From an uncultured Lachnospiraceae bacterium (GTDB taxonomy: Bacteria; Bacillota; Clostridia; Lachnospirales; Lachnospiraceae), in the NCBI GenBank assembly GCA_934351765.1, contig CAKRJM010000022.1:1-17322 (forward strand): a DNA stretch of 17,322 nt, written 5' to 3'. The notes under the pieces are model-generated. The model made no database searches and was not told the origin of the DNA. It saw nothing but the letters and a program-made list of their open reading frames with translations. Shown one piece after another: positions 1-7,513 of the stretch (position 1 is its first letter; each line of letters starts with the position of its first letter). Both the position numbers and the translations under genes were made by a program.

Positions 1-645
1 TACAGTTGCAATCGACTTTCCCGTTGCATTTACAAATTCCTGCTGCTTTACGGTCGGATTCTTGGCTATCAATTTCAGAATTGCCAATTCCTCCAGAGAA
101 CAATCCAAAGTATCAAATTGATACTTTGAAGCTTTAGCTTTGATACTTTGGGGCACATATTCATCTACATAATCCAGAATATCCTTGATGTTGCTGTAAT
201 CGGCATAGATCACGGTGTCTCCGCCTAATACCCACTCTTTCTTCGTAATATTGTACTGTCTGATCTTACCGGCATGACTGAACACGCCCTCAAATAATCT
301 GCGGTGAATCGAAATCCATTCGATTGGCGAGAATTGGAATGCTTTTTCCCCTAGCAGCTTTGCGATTCTTGCTGAGACAATGTCTGCCTCTTTCGTTTCG
401 TTTTCAAATTCAGTCCGGGCAATGCGTTGCTCGTAATAGCTGTGAATACGCTTCTGCGCTTCATCAATGGTGATTTTTCCCTCGATATGGTCCTTTGCAG
501 TGTCCAGCAAATACGTCGAAGTATTCAGCCCGTCAACCGCCTGCAGACCTATGGCCGTCTGCCACGCTCCGCTTTTTTCGGCTCTGTCCGGTTCACCCTG
601 CCTGATATATTCCTCCAGTTCAAACTGCCAATTCTTATCCGGCAT
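1..645 (-). CDS. Fic-family protein lacking the catalytic core (partial, runs off left edge)
   Basis: The frame is open for 215 codons from an ATG at 645 to the window edge, with a GAGGTG ribosome binding site just upstream. Residues about 16-75 (AIGLQAVDGL, then DHIEGKITIDEAQKRI) resemble the VbhA-like antitoxin region found in front of some Fic domains. Residues about 106-138 (SPIEWISIHRRLFEGVFSHA, then GKIRQYN) are the N-terminal helices of a Fic fold. The HxFx(D/E)GNxR loop and the helices around it, expected after about residue 155, are absent. The protein passes directly into a linker and a segment like a winged helix (CSLEELAILKLIAKNPT, residues 182 on). From memory, full-length relatives carry roughly 120 more residues there, so I infer an in-frame internal deletion. 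It starts 16 nt after the intact Fic gene and is probably co-transcribed. It could be a decaying gene or a retained non-catalytic regulator. Without the catalytic loop, adenylyltransferase activity is unlikely. Confidence 0.75.
   Translation of the reverse strand, partial: MPDKNWQFELEEYIRQGEPDRAEKSGAWQTAIGLQAVDGLNTSTYLLDTAKDHIEGKITIDEAQKRIHSYYEQRIARTEFENETKEADIVSARIAKLLGEKAFQFSPIEWISIHRRLFEGVFSHAGKIRQYNITKKEWVLGGDTVIYADYSNIKDILDYVDEYVPQSIKAKASKYQFDTLDCSLEELAILKLIAKNPTVKQQEFVNATGKSIATV
105..151. repeat. Nested palindromes built from three copies of CAAAGTATCAA
   Basis: Positions 106-128 form a perfect 11-bp inverted repeat around one central base (CAAAGTATCAA at 106-116, TTGATACTTTG at 118-128). 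A third copy, TTTGATACTTTGG at 139-151, is the exact reverse complement of 105-117, so two alternative hairpins can form. The cluster lies inside the partial Fic-like frame, in the linker between the truncated Fic fold and the winged-helix segment, close to the inferred deletion junction. Confidence 0.7.
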
Positions 646-661
646 ATCTGCACCTCATTCC

Positions 662-1273
662 TTACTTCAAATCCTCGGCTTTAAAGGTTGTATACCCCTC
701 GTAATAGTAGCTGTGATCAATCCCCTTCATAAAAATCTCTCGGCTGTTAATCTCATCGGTCAGCGCCGCCCTCAGCAGCACCTTGATTTCCACATCCTTG
801 ATGGGACTGCGCTCCATCGCAAGGAGATAATCCTCTCTATCTACTTTACTCCAGTCAACGACATAACCAATTTCGGTTTTCAGTATATGATCGAGCCAGA
901 TACGGGTGCTGCGTCCGTTGCCCTCACGAAATGGGTGAGCAATATTCATCTCCACATACTTTTCGACGATCTCATCAAAATTGGACTGCGGCATCTTGTC
1001 AATGTTTGACAGTGCCGCTTCCAGATACATTAACGGCGCAAAACGGAAATTTTCCTTCGCCAGATTCACCGTGCGCAGTTTGCCGGCAAAATCATAAATA
1101 TCTTCAAAAAGATGTCTGTGAATCTCCTGCAAGGTTGAGAACCTGCCTGCCGGAAGAGAATCAAGTACACCATTTTCAAACAGCTCCACCGCCCTTTTCT
1201 TGCTGATACGCTCCTCTTCACGGGCAAGCTCTGCAGAGCTTGTCAGGCCTAATTTATTTTCCAATGCCATCAT
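662..1273 (-). CDS. Class III (NmFic-like) Fic protein adenylyltransferase
   Basis: This 203-residue protein is close to the usual length of single-domain Fic enzymes (about 190-200). Residues 113-121 read HPFREGNGR, the complete catalytic HxFx(D/E)GNxR motif that transfers AMP from ATP to hydroxyl side chains of target proteins. The upstream flap region (KLRTVNLAKENFRFAP, about residues 65-80) is also present. The C-terminus carries SYYYEGY at 188-194, matching the (S/T)xxxE(G/N) inhibitory helix of class III Fic proteins such as NmFic. There the Glu blocks productive ATP binding, and autoadenylylation of neighbouring tyrosines relieves the block. An in-frame TAA lies shortly upstream, so translation starts at ATG 1273 or the adjacent ATG 1270. 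The gene is first in a two-gene unit with the truncated Fic-like gene 16 nt downstream. The target is unknown; gyrase B or ParE are known targets of related enzymes. Confidence 0.9.
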   Translation of the reverse strand: MMALENKLGLTSSAELAREEERISKKRAVELFENGVLDSLPAGRFSTLQEIHRHLFEDIYDFAGKLRTVNLAKENFRFAPLMYLEAALSNIDKMPQSNFDEIVEKYVEMNIAHPFREGNGRSTRIWLDHILKTEIGYVVDWSKVDREDYLLAMERSPIKDVEIKVLLRAALTDEINSREIFMKGIDHSYYYEGYTTFKAEDLK

Positions 1274-1281
1274 GTACTTCT

Positions 1282-1308
1282 CATCTGCTTATTTTTTTAA
1301 GCCAGATG
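1282..1308 (-). promoter_or_regulatory. Hairpin between a strong SD and the Fic start codon
   Basis: CATCTGCTTA (1282-1291) pairs with TAAGCCAGATG (1298-1308) with one bulged base and a six-base loop. On the transcript an AAAGGAG sequence (1312-1318) lies just upstream of the hairpin and the ATG lies 8 nt beyond it, so folding would bring the two into range. A weaker GAGAAG at 1277-1282 directly precedes the ATG and may suffice alone. Confidence 0.4.
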
Positions 1309-1482
1309 ATTCTCCTTTCTCCCAGACCTGGCCGGGCAATTTGAATCCGCCATTATAAGCATTTATAATCATTATTTACTGTGAATTCCTGCCTATACAT
1401 ATTTCTCCACTCGCTTATTTAAAGCTCTGTACAATTGAGATCACGCTATCGACAGATCTTGCATTTCTTAAACCCTGCTTTA

Positions 1483-1511
1483 ATTATAACGATTTTTTTG
1501 TGCTGCGTCCA
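1483..1511 (-). promoter_or_regulatory. Probable sigma-A promoter of the Fic locus
   Basis: Read leftward, TGGACG (1506-1511) is followed after 17 bp by a perfect TATAAT (1483-1488). It would give a 5' leader of about 200 nt before the Fic gene. A second isolated TATAAT at 1352-1357 has no convincing -35 element and is a weaker alternative. Confidence 0.5.
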
Positions 1512-1540
1512 ACACATTCTGTTATAAATGATGACAATGC

Positions 1541-1758
1541 TTTTCCGACACACGAACTATGCCGCCCTGCTCCGGCCATCTCCTATGAGGACGGCAGTTT
1601 TCCGACACACAAAATATGCCGCCCTGCTCCACTTCCCCTTCTTCACAGAGGCGGTTCTCTGTTCCTCACCCTGCTCCGGCCATCTCCTATGAGGACGGCA
1701 GTTTTCCGAACATACTAAATATGCCGCCCGACTCCACTGCCCCTTCTTCACAGAGGCG
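1541..1758. repeat. Two and a half copies of a ~100-bp intergenic direct repeat
   Basis: Positions 1565-1605 and 1669-1709 are identical over 41 bp. The similarity continues with scattered differences and a one-base insertion to 1653 and 1758, giving a period of 104-105 bp. A partial copy at 1541-1573 (TTTTCCGACACAC, then ATGCCGCCCTGCTCC) repeats the middle of the unit. The small open frames crossing it switch frame between copies, so it is unlikely to encode protein. No transposase or CRISPR-like short unit is present. Confidence 0.85.
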
Positions 1759-1805
1759 ACTTCCAGGTTGGAGCCGGTTGTGAAGAAGGGGTGGAGCCGG
1801 GCGGC
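1723..1805. repeat. Long inverted repeat downstream of purD
   Basis: The arms 1723-1751 and 1780-1805 are reverse complements apart from one substitution and a three-base insertion, separated by 28 nt. TTTTCCGA (1702-1709) and TCGGAAAA (1820-1827) extend the symmetry outside the arms. The right arm is an inverted copy of part of the neighbouring direct repeat. The structure begins about 24 nt after the purD stop and could fold stably in the purD transcript. No U-run follows, so it is more likely an mRNA-end stabilising or processing structure than a classical intrinsic terminator. Confidence 0.8.
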
Positions 1806-1828
1806 ACAATTACCCTATATCGGAAAAC

Positions 1829-3106
1829 TTACGCCTCATCAATGGCCTTTCCGATATCATGTCTCATATATTTATTCTCAAAGCTTACCCACTCGGTAGC
1901 TTTATATGCATTGGCTCTTGCGGTCTTTAAATCAGGGCCTTTGGCTGTCACGCCGAGGACACGACCGCCGTTGGTCACAATGCCTTTTTCAGTGCGCTTT
2001 GTTCCGGCATGGAACACATAGTAGCCCTCGTCTTCATGGGCTTTCACCGTATCGAGACCGGAGATCACATAGCCTTTTTCATATTTTACCGGATATCCGT
2101 CGGACGCCAGAACGACACAGACTGCGGCGTTGTCCTCGAATTCCAGGGTGATGTCCGAAAGCGTTCCGTCGATGCAGGCTTCCATGACATCGATAATATC
2201 GTTTTTCATTCTGGGAATGACTACCTGTGCTTCCGGATCGCCGAACCGGGCATTGTATTCCAGAACGCGGGGACCTTTTTCTGTCAGCATGAGGCCGAAG
2301 AAGATGATTCCCTTAAAGGTACGGCCCTCCGCCTTCATGGCATCTACCGTTGCCTGGTATACATACTTCTGGCAGAACTCGTCTACCTCCTTCGTATAGA
2401 AGGGGCTGGGAGAAAACGTTCCCATGCCGCCGGTGTTGAGGCCGGTATCGCCGTCTCCTGCCCGTTTATGATCCTGGGCGGAGGTCATGATGCGAACAGT
2501 ATTTCCGTCTACGAAGGACAATACCGAAACCTCGCGTCCGGTCAGGAATTCTTCAATGACCATCTGGTTTCCTGCAGTACCGAACTTTTTATCCAGCATG
2601 ATCTCCTTCACGCCGTCCTTTGCTTCCTCCAGAGTATTGCAGATCAGAACACCTTTACCGAGTGCAAGACCGTCAGCCTTTAATACGATAGGGAACTGTG
2701 CGGTTTCCAGATAAGCCAGTGCCTTTTCCGGATCTTCAAAATTTTCATAAGCTGCCGTAGGAATCTGGTACTTTTTCATGAGATCCTTGGAAAATGCCTT
2801 GGAACCCTCCAGGATCGCCGCGGCCTTGCTGGGGCCGAATACACGCAGTCCCTCCGCTTCAAAGGCATCCACAATACCGGCTACCAGCGGATCATCCATG
2901 CCGATAACTGTCAGACCTATGTTTTTTTCCTTTGCAAACGCAGTCAATGCCGGAAAATCCAGAACGCCGATGGGCACACATTCGGCATATTCCTCAATTC
3001 CTGCGTTTCCAGGAGCGCAGTAGATTTTCTCCACGCGGCTGCTCTTGGAGATCTTCCATGCCAGCGCATGCTCTCTTCCGCCGCTTCCTACTATCAATAC
3101 GTTCAT
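1829..3106 (-). CDS. purD: Phosphoribosylamine--glycine ligase (GAR synthetase)
   Basis: This enzyme joins glycine to 5-phosphoribosylamine with ATP, the second step of purine synthesis. The 425-residue length is standard. The N-terminal GSGGREHALAWK (residues 7-18) is the typical opening of PurD. The ATP-grasp domain shows VLKADGLALGKGV (about 141-153), NTGGMGTFSPSP (224-235) and NARFGDPEAQ (285-294), which hold the nucleotide and metal-binding residues. The ATG at 3106 follows AGGAGGAAGCC, whose first bases overlap the purN stop, so purN and purD are translationally close (9 nt apart). It is the last gene of the purE-M-N-D operon. Nothing looks truncated. Confidence 0.97.
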   Translation of the reverse strand: MNVLIVGSGGREHALAWKISKSSRVEKIYCAPGNAGIEEYAECVPIGVLDFPALTAFAKEKNIGLTVIGMDDPLVAGIVDAFEAEGLRVFGPSKAAAILEGSKAFSKDLMKKYQIPTAAYENFEDPEKALAYLETAQFPIVLKADGLALGKGVLICNTLEEAKDGVKEIMLDKKFGTAGNQMVIEEFLTGREVSVLSFVDGNTVRIMTSAQDHKRAGDGDTGLNTGGMGTFSPSPFYTKEVDEFCQKYVYQATVDAMKAEGRTFKGIIFFGLMLTEKGPRVLEYNARFGDPEAQVVIPRMKNDIIDVMEACIDGTLSDITLEFEDNAAVCVVLASDGYPVKYEKGYVISGLDTVKAHEDEGYYVFHAGTKRTEKGIVTNGGRVLGVTAKGPDLKTARANAYKATEWVSFENKYMRHDIGKAIDEA

Positions 3107-3115
3107 GGCTTCCTC

Positions 3116-3742
3116 CTATTTCCGGCGGATTACCCGTCCGTCTTTCACTTCGATCTTATCATTTGCAATCAGGTTAATGGCTTCTGGAAGGATCTCCCAT
3201 TCAGCCTGCTCCATAACACGCAGCTGAAGGCTTTTCGGTGTATCATCATCCTCCACAGCAACCGCCTTCTGGAGAATAATGGGGCCTGTATCCGTTCCCT
3301 CATCCACAAAATGAGCCGTTGCCCCGGTTACCTTAACCCCTCTTGCCAGTACATGCTCATGGACTGTCAGCCCGTAATTCCCTGTTCCGCAGAAGGACGG
3401 GATCAGAGACGGGTGGATATTGATGATCCGATTCGCATAACGCTCCACCAGCTTCGGCGGGATCACCACCAGGAAACCGGCCAGCACGATCAGATCCAGA
3501 TGATAACTGTCAACGGTATCCAGAAACGCCTCATTAAAGGCCTCCCGGCTCTCATAATCCTTCGGAGAAATACAGATCGCCGGAATTTTATGGGCTTTTG
3601 CCCGCTCCAAAGCGTACGCTCCGGCGTTGTTGCTGATGACCACACAAAGCTCGGTATTTGTAATCGTTCCGTTCTCCACCTTGTCGATGATCGCCTGGAG
3701 GTTTGTTCCGCCTCCTGACACACAGACGCCAACTCTTAACAT
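3116..3742 (-). CDS. purN: Phosphoribosylglycinamide formyltransferase (GAR transformylase, folate-dependent)
   Basis: This enzyme transfers a formyl group from 10-formyltetrahydrofolate to GAR, the third step of purine synthesis. The 208 residues fit the family. [12 protein letters not shown] (residues 8-19) is the phosphate-binding loop. The catalytic triad is visible as Asn108 and His110 in [11 protein letters not shown] and as Asp151 in [10 protein letters not shown]. The gene overlaps purM by 7 nt (the ATG is followed at once by the purM TAA), and its ribosome binding site AAGGGAG lies inside purM, so the two are probably translationally coupled. The GSGN-type folate site looks intact. 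Confidence 0.97.
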   Translation of the reverse strand: MLRVGVCVSGGGTNLQAIIDKVENGTITNTELCVVISNNAGAYALERAKAHKIPAICISPKDYESREAFNEAFLDTVDSYHLDLIVLAGFLVVIPPKLVERYANRIINIHPSLIPSFCGTGNYGLTVHEHVLARGVKVTGATAHFVDEGTDTGPIILQKAVAVEDDDTPKSLQLRVMEQAEWEILPEAINLIANDKIEVKDGRVIRRK

Positions 3743-4761
3743 AAGGTTACTCCCTTGTCACCGGCTTCGATCCTTCCGATCACATACGGAGCCTCGCCTG
3801 CTGCCTTGATGGCCTCCATGGTCTTATCAACATCGGCCTCGGGAACTGCCAGCACCATGCCGATACCCATATTGAAGGTATTGTACATCATATGCTCTTC
3901 AATCTGTCCGTCCTTCGCCATCATGGAGAAAATCGGCGGAACAGGATAGCTCTTCTTTTCAATAACGGCTCTCGTTCCGTCGATCAGCATTCTGGGAACG
4001 TTCTCATAGAAACCGCCGCCTGTGATATGGCTGCATGCCTTTACGGTCACACCTGCTTCGCGGATGGATTTCAGAGCCTTCACATAAATCTTGGTGGGTA
4101 CTAACAGTGTCTCTCCAAGAGTTGCACCAAGAGACTCACAGTATGTGTTTAAGCTGCTCTCGGACATGGAGAACACCTTACGCACCAGAGAATAGCCGTT
4201 GGAATGGATTCCTGAGGACGCCATGCCGATCAGTACATCACCGGCCTTTAAATCCTTTCCGGAGATCAGATCCTTCTGATCCACGATACCAACCGCGAAT
4301 CCGGCCAGATCATATTCATCCACGGGATAGAATCCGGGCATTTCGGCTGTTTCACCGCCGATCAGAGCCGCACCGGACTGGCGGCAGCCCTCTGCCACGC
4401 CGCTTACGATGGTTGCGATCTTCTCCGGCTCGTTCTTTCCGCATGCGATATAATCCAGGAAAAATAACGGCTCGCCGCCTGCACAGGCCACATCGTTGAC
4501 ACACATGGCAACACAGTCGATTCCGATGGTATCATGCTTGTCCAGTGCGAACGCCAGCTTTAATTTAGTTCCGACACCATCGGTTCCGGAAAGCAGCGTC
4601 GGATGCTCCATATTCTTAAAGGAATCCAGGGAAAAGGCTCCGGAAAAGCCGCCGATTCCGCCCAGTACCTCGGGGCGCATGGTTCCCTGTACATGCTTCT
4701 TCATCAATTCCACAGCCTTATATCCGGCTTCAATGTCTACTCCAGCTTTCTTGTAATCCAT
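3736..4761 (-). CDS. purM: Phosphoribosylformylglycinamidine cyclo-ligase (AIR synthetase)
   Basis: This enzyme closes the imidazole ring of FGAM with ATP to give AIR, the substrate for the PurE step encoded just upstream. The 341 residues match the family length. Conserved blocks include [15 protein letters not shown] (about 56-70), [13 protein letters not shown] followed by [21 protein letters not shown] (135-145), [14 protein letters not shown] and [13 protein letters not shown]. The ATG at 4761 follows GGAGG with suitable spacing, 16 nt after the purE stop. The enzyme acts in the cytosol as a dimer by family knowledge. Confidence 0.97.
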   Translation of the reverse strand: MDYKKAGVDIEAGYKAVELMKKHVQGTMRPEVLGGIGGFSGAFSLDSFKNMEHPTLLSGTDGVGTKLKLAFALDKHDTIGIDCVAMCVNDVACAGGEPLFFLDYIACGKNEPEKIATIVSGVAEGCRQSGAALIGGETAEMPGFYPVDEYDLAGFAVGIVDQKDLISGKDLKAGDVLIGMASSGIHSNGYSLVRKVFSMSESSLNTYCESLGATLGETLLVPTKIYVKALKSIREAGVTVKACSHITGGGFYENVPRMLIDGTRAVIEKKSYPVPPIFSMMAKDGQIEEHMMYNTFNMGIGMVLAVPEADVDKTMEAIKAAGEAPYVIGRIEAGDKGVTLC

Positions 4762-4777
4762 ACTAATCCTCCGTCCC

Positions 4778-5290
4778 TTATTTCTGTTTTAAATATTCCT
4801 GATATCCAAGCTTGTCCAGCTTCTCTGCTTTTGCAACTACCTGTTCCTTCAGATTCTCCGAGTATGCCTTTAACCGGCCAAGAAGCTCCGGATCTGACAC
4901 TGCCAGGATCTTTGCCGCCAGGATTCCCGCGTTGGCTCCGCCGTTGATGGCAACGGTCGCCACAGGAATGCCGGAGGGCATCTGTACGATTGAATAAAGA
5001 GAATCCCGTCCTCCAAGTGATGTGGTATGCATCGGCACACCGATCACCGGCATAGGGAAAATAGCGGCGCACATTCCCGGCAGATGAGCTGCCATGCCGG
5101 CACCGGCAATAATTACCTTAAAGCCCTTGGCCTCCGCAGACTTCGCATATTCAAAAAACACATCCGGTTCTCTGTGAGCAGAGATGATCGTCATCTCATA
5201 ATCCACACCAAGCTTATCCAGCACATCAGCTGCCTTGCTCATCACCACCAGATCGGAATCGCTTCCCATAATAATTCCTACTTTTGCCAT
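4778..5290 (-). CDS. purE: AIR carboxylase / N5-CAIR mutase catalytic subunit
   Basis: PurE converts N5-CAIR (class I) or AIR plus CO2 (class II) to CAIR. The start at 5290 gives 170 residues beginning [14 protein letters not shown], preceded by AGAGGAG; a longer frame to 5356 lacks a better start and would add an atypical 22-residue extension. Family blocks include [12 protein letters not shown] (9-20), SAHREP (37-42), [11 protein letters not shown] and [17 protein letters not shown]. The fifth position of the usual AHRTP motif is Glu rather than Thr; I recall the same in related Clostridia, but cannot assign class I or II from this alone. No purK is present in the window. It is the first gene of the purine operon. 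Confidence 0.95.
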   Translation of the reverse strand: MAKVGIIMGSDSDLVVMSKAADVLDKLGVDYEMTIISAHREPDVFFEYAKSAEAKGFKVIIAGAGMAAHLPGMCAAIFPMPVIGVPMHTTSLGGRDSLYSIVQMPSGIPVATVAINGGANAGILAAKILAVSDPELLGRLKAYSENLKEQVVAKAEKLDKLGYQEYLKQK

Positions 5291-5333
5291 TCGGTTTCTC
5301 CTCTTTCCTCTTTGGATAGACATCATATCTCTT

Positions 5334-5379
5334 AACCAGAACAATCCGATGCCCACTTGCGGCCGTTATTGTTCCTGTT
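5334..5379 (-). promoter_or_regulatory. Inverted repeat in the purE leader
   Basis: AACCAGAACAAT (5334-5345) and ATTGTTCCTGTT (5368-5379) are complementary at 10 of 12 positions around a 22-nt spacer. The element lies between the probable purE transcription start and the ribosome binding site. It could be a repressor operator or an RNA stem; it does not match the Bacillus PurR box as I know it. Confidence 0.4.
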
Positions 5380-5388
5380 ACCCTGCTC

Positions 5389-5418
5389 ATTTTAGCATAG
5401 ATTGACAGACTAACACAA
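5389..5418 (-). promoter_or_regulatory. Probable promoter of the purE-M-N-D operon
   Basis: Read leftward, TTGTGT (5413-5418) is followed after 18 bp by TAAAAT (5389-5394). The -10 is preceded by TGC, giving an extended -10 element. The predicted leader is about 90 nt. No terminator separates this promoter from the upstream aminopeptidase gene, so read-through is possible. Confidence 0.55.
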
Positions 5419-5437
5419 CCCCGGCAGACAGGAAATT

Positions 5438-7501
5438 TTAGAATTCCAATGCCCGGTTTAACTCCTCTGTCCCCGGAAGCACAAATCTTCCCTCCCGGAT
5501 CAGTGAAATCCTCGTCCCATCCTTATGAATCACCGTGATATCTCCAAGCTCCGAATAGGGGATCGTAATGTCTGTATGGCAGTTAAAGTACGCCTCACCG
5601 GGCGCCTCCTTCCGCCTGAGCGAACATTCGTTGTCTCTGGCGATGATCTCCTTTCCGTCCGGATTATAGACCTTTACCTCCTCGGCATGACTATAACAGG
5701 TATCACCGATTGCAAAGTGAGGTCCCATCTTCTCGATGATCAGGATCTTTAAGCGGTCCAGGATTCCAAACCGTTCTGCCATGGCATAAGCCGTTGTGTT
5801 GGTTCCGATGGCAAACTCTCCCAAGGGAAGTGCCTTATGATTATAAAGAAGATTCTCCTCGATCACAGACTTTCCTGCCTCACAGGAATACCCAGCAGTC
5901 ATACCGTTTTTAAACTGAATTTCCAGATCCCGGTATTCTACATCGTTAATATAAATCTGGGAGACATGGAGCACGCCCTCCGTTCCCGCAAGCTTCGGGG
6001 AGGTAAATACCTCTCCCAGCGGAATATTCACATCGGCAAGACAGTTCTCAAAATTGGTCTCCTTTTCCGGATTCTTTAATTCATGAAGCGCCACATGCAT
6101 GTGGGTACGGTTTCCGTTCCGCCCGGTGACCTCCACTGCCTCGCCCGAATCCAGTGCATCGATGAGCACACCCTGGATCTTCTTATAGCTTTCATAATCC
6201 AGGGTATTGATCCGGATCGTTTCATGAAAGATTTCCGGAAATTCCGGTCCGATCTCCGGCACCGGCCAGGAGATGATCGTAAAGCTGCGCTCCTCGCCGC
6301 GGATATACTGGTTTACCAGCTCCGCCGCCTGTGCATTCATTTCAGTCAGGAGCTTCTTCTGCTTTTCATTTAACGTATACGCCTCCGGCTTTGTCTCATA
6401 AACAAAAGGTTTCTCGCCGAAGGTTTCCATGACTGCCGGCCCTGCATAGACAGACGCCGCACGCTCCAGCTCCTCATACGTTACCCGCATGACCGAAAGC
6501 TTCCGTTCACGGTAGGCTTTGTCTAAAAACAGTGCATTGTCAAACCGGTGGTCATATTCATACTGTCGGTTGGCATAACCGCCGAAATATCCGATTTTCA
6601 GGTGCTGGCGCCTGTTGGCTGCGCTTACCGCCGCACGGAACAGCACAGGCTTTAAGCCCATGGCGGCAAACTGCCGGATCGCCGCCCGGAGAATCCGCTC
6701 AAAACCGATCTCATAACGAAGCTCCACGATCTTCTTTTTTGACAGATCGATCCCTGCCAGTTCAAAGCCCCGGCGATAGCCTTCCGTATAAACAGAAGCC
6801 ATCTGTTCAATTTCGGATTCGGAAAGGGTATTTAAATATTCTGCTGTTTTCCATTGATTATCGGAAATGTATTCACCGAACCGGTAAAGATAACGAAGAT
6901 CAGAAAGATCGCTCTCCATGATGATCCGGACTGCAAAATCAAGGGAAGGATCCAGCTGTTCGCGGATCCGTCTTGCCACCGTCACATCACAGTAGTCGCT
7001 GATATAGTAATAAAGAGCCTCCTGCAGTTCCTGCAGGAATGTTTCGTTTGTAAACTCATTTATTTCTTTAGATTCAAAAATGTTATAAACTTCAATAAAA
7101 ATTTCCAGACAGGGCACCCATTCCTCCATGCGGTCCTCATACACATAGGCAATCCCGCCCCGAAGTTCCGCTGCCAGAAAAGCCATCTTCCGGCCTGCCT
7201 CCGGTCCAAACAGCCTTGCCGTCACTGCCGGATTGGCTCCGCTTGTCTCATAGGCCTTTCCTGAAATCCCAGCATATAAACGCCTGTTCCGTTCCTGTAA
7301 AATTTCCAGGGACGACAGCCCGGACTGCGCCTCCTGTAAAAGCGCGCCTCTTACCTCATCCAGATACAGAAGCAGCTCTGCCTGCTCCTTAAAATATCCG
7401 GCCGCCTGCTCCCCGCAGGGAGGGTTCTGCCCGTCACACTCTTCCCGGATCTCACGGATCCGCTCCATGGAAAGTTCATAGCGTTCTTTTAAAATATCCA
7501 C
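5438..7501 (-). CDS. M29-type metallo-aminopeptidase with long N-terminal extension
   Basis: The C-terminal half has the metal-site blocks of family M29 aminopeptidases (AmpS/AmpT/PepS group): PLGEVFTSP (Glu497), PLGEFAIGTNT (Glu562), EKMGPHFAIGDTCY (His595, Tyr603) and NCHTDI (His642, Asp644). These would bind two metal ions and remove N-terminal residues from peptides in the cytosol. The full length is 687 residues against about 410 for the well-known members, so about 280 N-terminal residues are extra. They look helical and charged, and I do not recognise a named domain. The start is GTG at 7501 with AGGGAG upstream, overlapping the stop of the preceding gene 12 nt away; an ATG at codon 12 is the alternative. 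It is the last gene of the run that begins with pyrC, with no visible terminator after it. Confidence 0.88.
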   Translation of the reverse strand: MDILKERYELSMERIREIREECDGQNPPCGEQAAGYFKEQAELLLYLDEVRGALLQEAQSGLSSLEILQERNRRLYAGISGKAYETSGANPAVTARLFGPEAGRKMAFLAAELRGGIAYVYEDRMEEWVPCLEIFIEVYNIFESKEINEFTNETFLQELQEALYYYISDYCDVTVARRIREQLDPSLDFAVRIIMESDLSDLRYLYRFGEYISDNQWKTAEYLNTLSESEIEQMASVYTEGYRRGFELAGIDLSKKKIVELRYEIGFERILRAAIRQFAAMGLKPVLFRAAVSAANRRQHLKIGYFGGYANRQYEYDHRFDNALFLDKAYRERKLSVMRVTYEELERAASVYAGPAVMETFGEKPFVYETKPEAYTLNEKQKKLLTEMNAQAAELVNQYIRGEERSFTIISWPVPEIGPEFPEIFHETIRINTLDYESYKKIQGVLIDALDSGEAVEVTGRNGNRTHMHVALHELKNPEKETNFENCLADVNIPLGEVFTSPKLAGTEGVLHVSQIYINDVEYRDLEIQFKNGMTAGYSCEAGKSVIEENLLYNHKALPLGEFAIGTNTTAYAMAERFGILDRLKILIIEKMGPHFAIGDTCYSHAEEVKVYNPDGKEIIARDNECSLRRKEAPGEAYFNCHTDITIPYSELGDITVIHKDGTRISLIREGRFVLPGTEELNRALEF

Positions 7502-7513
7502 CGTTTAAGCTCC

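Noticed and set aside
1500..1751. Small open frames on both strands across the repeat cluster (72 and 64 codons)
   Set aside because: They are produced by the repeat, switch reading frame between copies, and lack ribosome binding sites.
1541..1758. Possible CRISPR array
   Set aside because: Only two and a half units of about 100 bp with no short regular repeat-spacer pattern and no cas genes.
1274..1828. Insertion sequence or integrase remnant beside the Fic genes
   Set aside because: No transposase or recombinase fragment is seen in any frame; only the repeats are present.
2009..2683. Plus-strand frame of 224 codons
   Set aside because: Antisense to purD with no domain or ribosome binding site.
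5291..5437. Purine riboswitch upstream of purE
   Set aside because: The three-way-junction core and conserved loop sequences are not visible in the roughly 90-nt leader.
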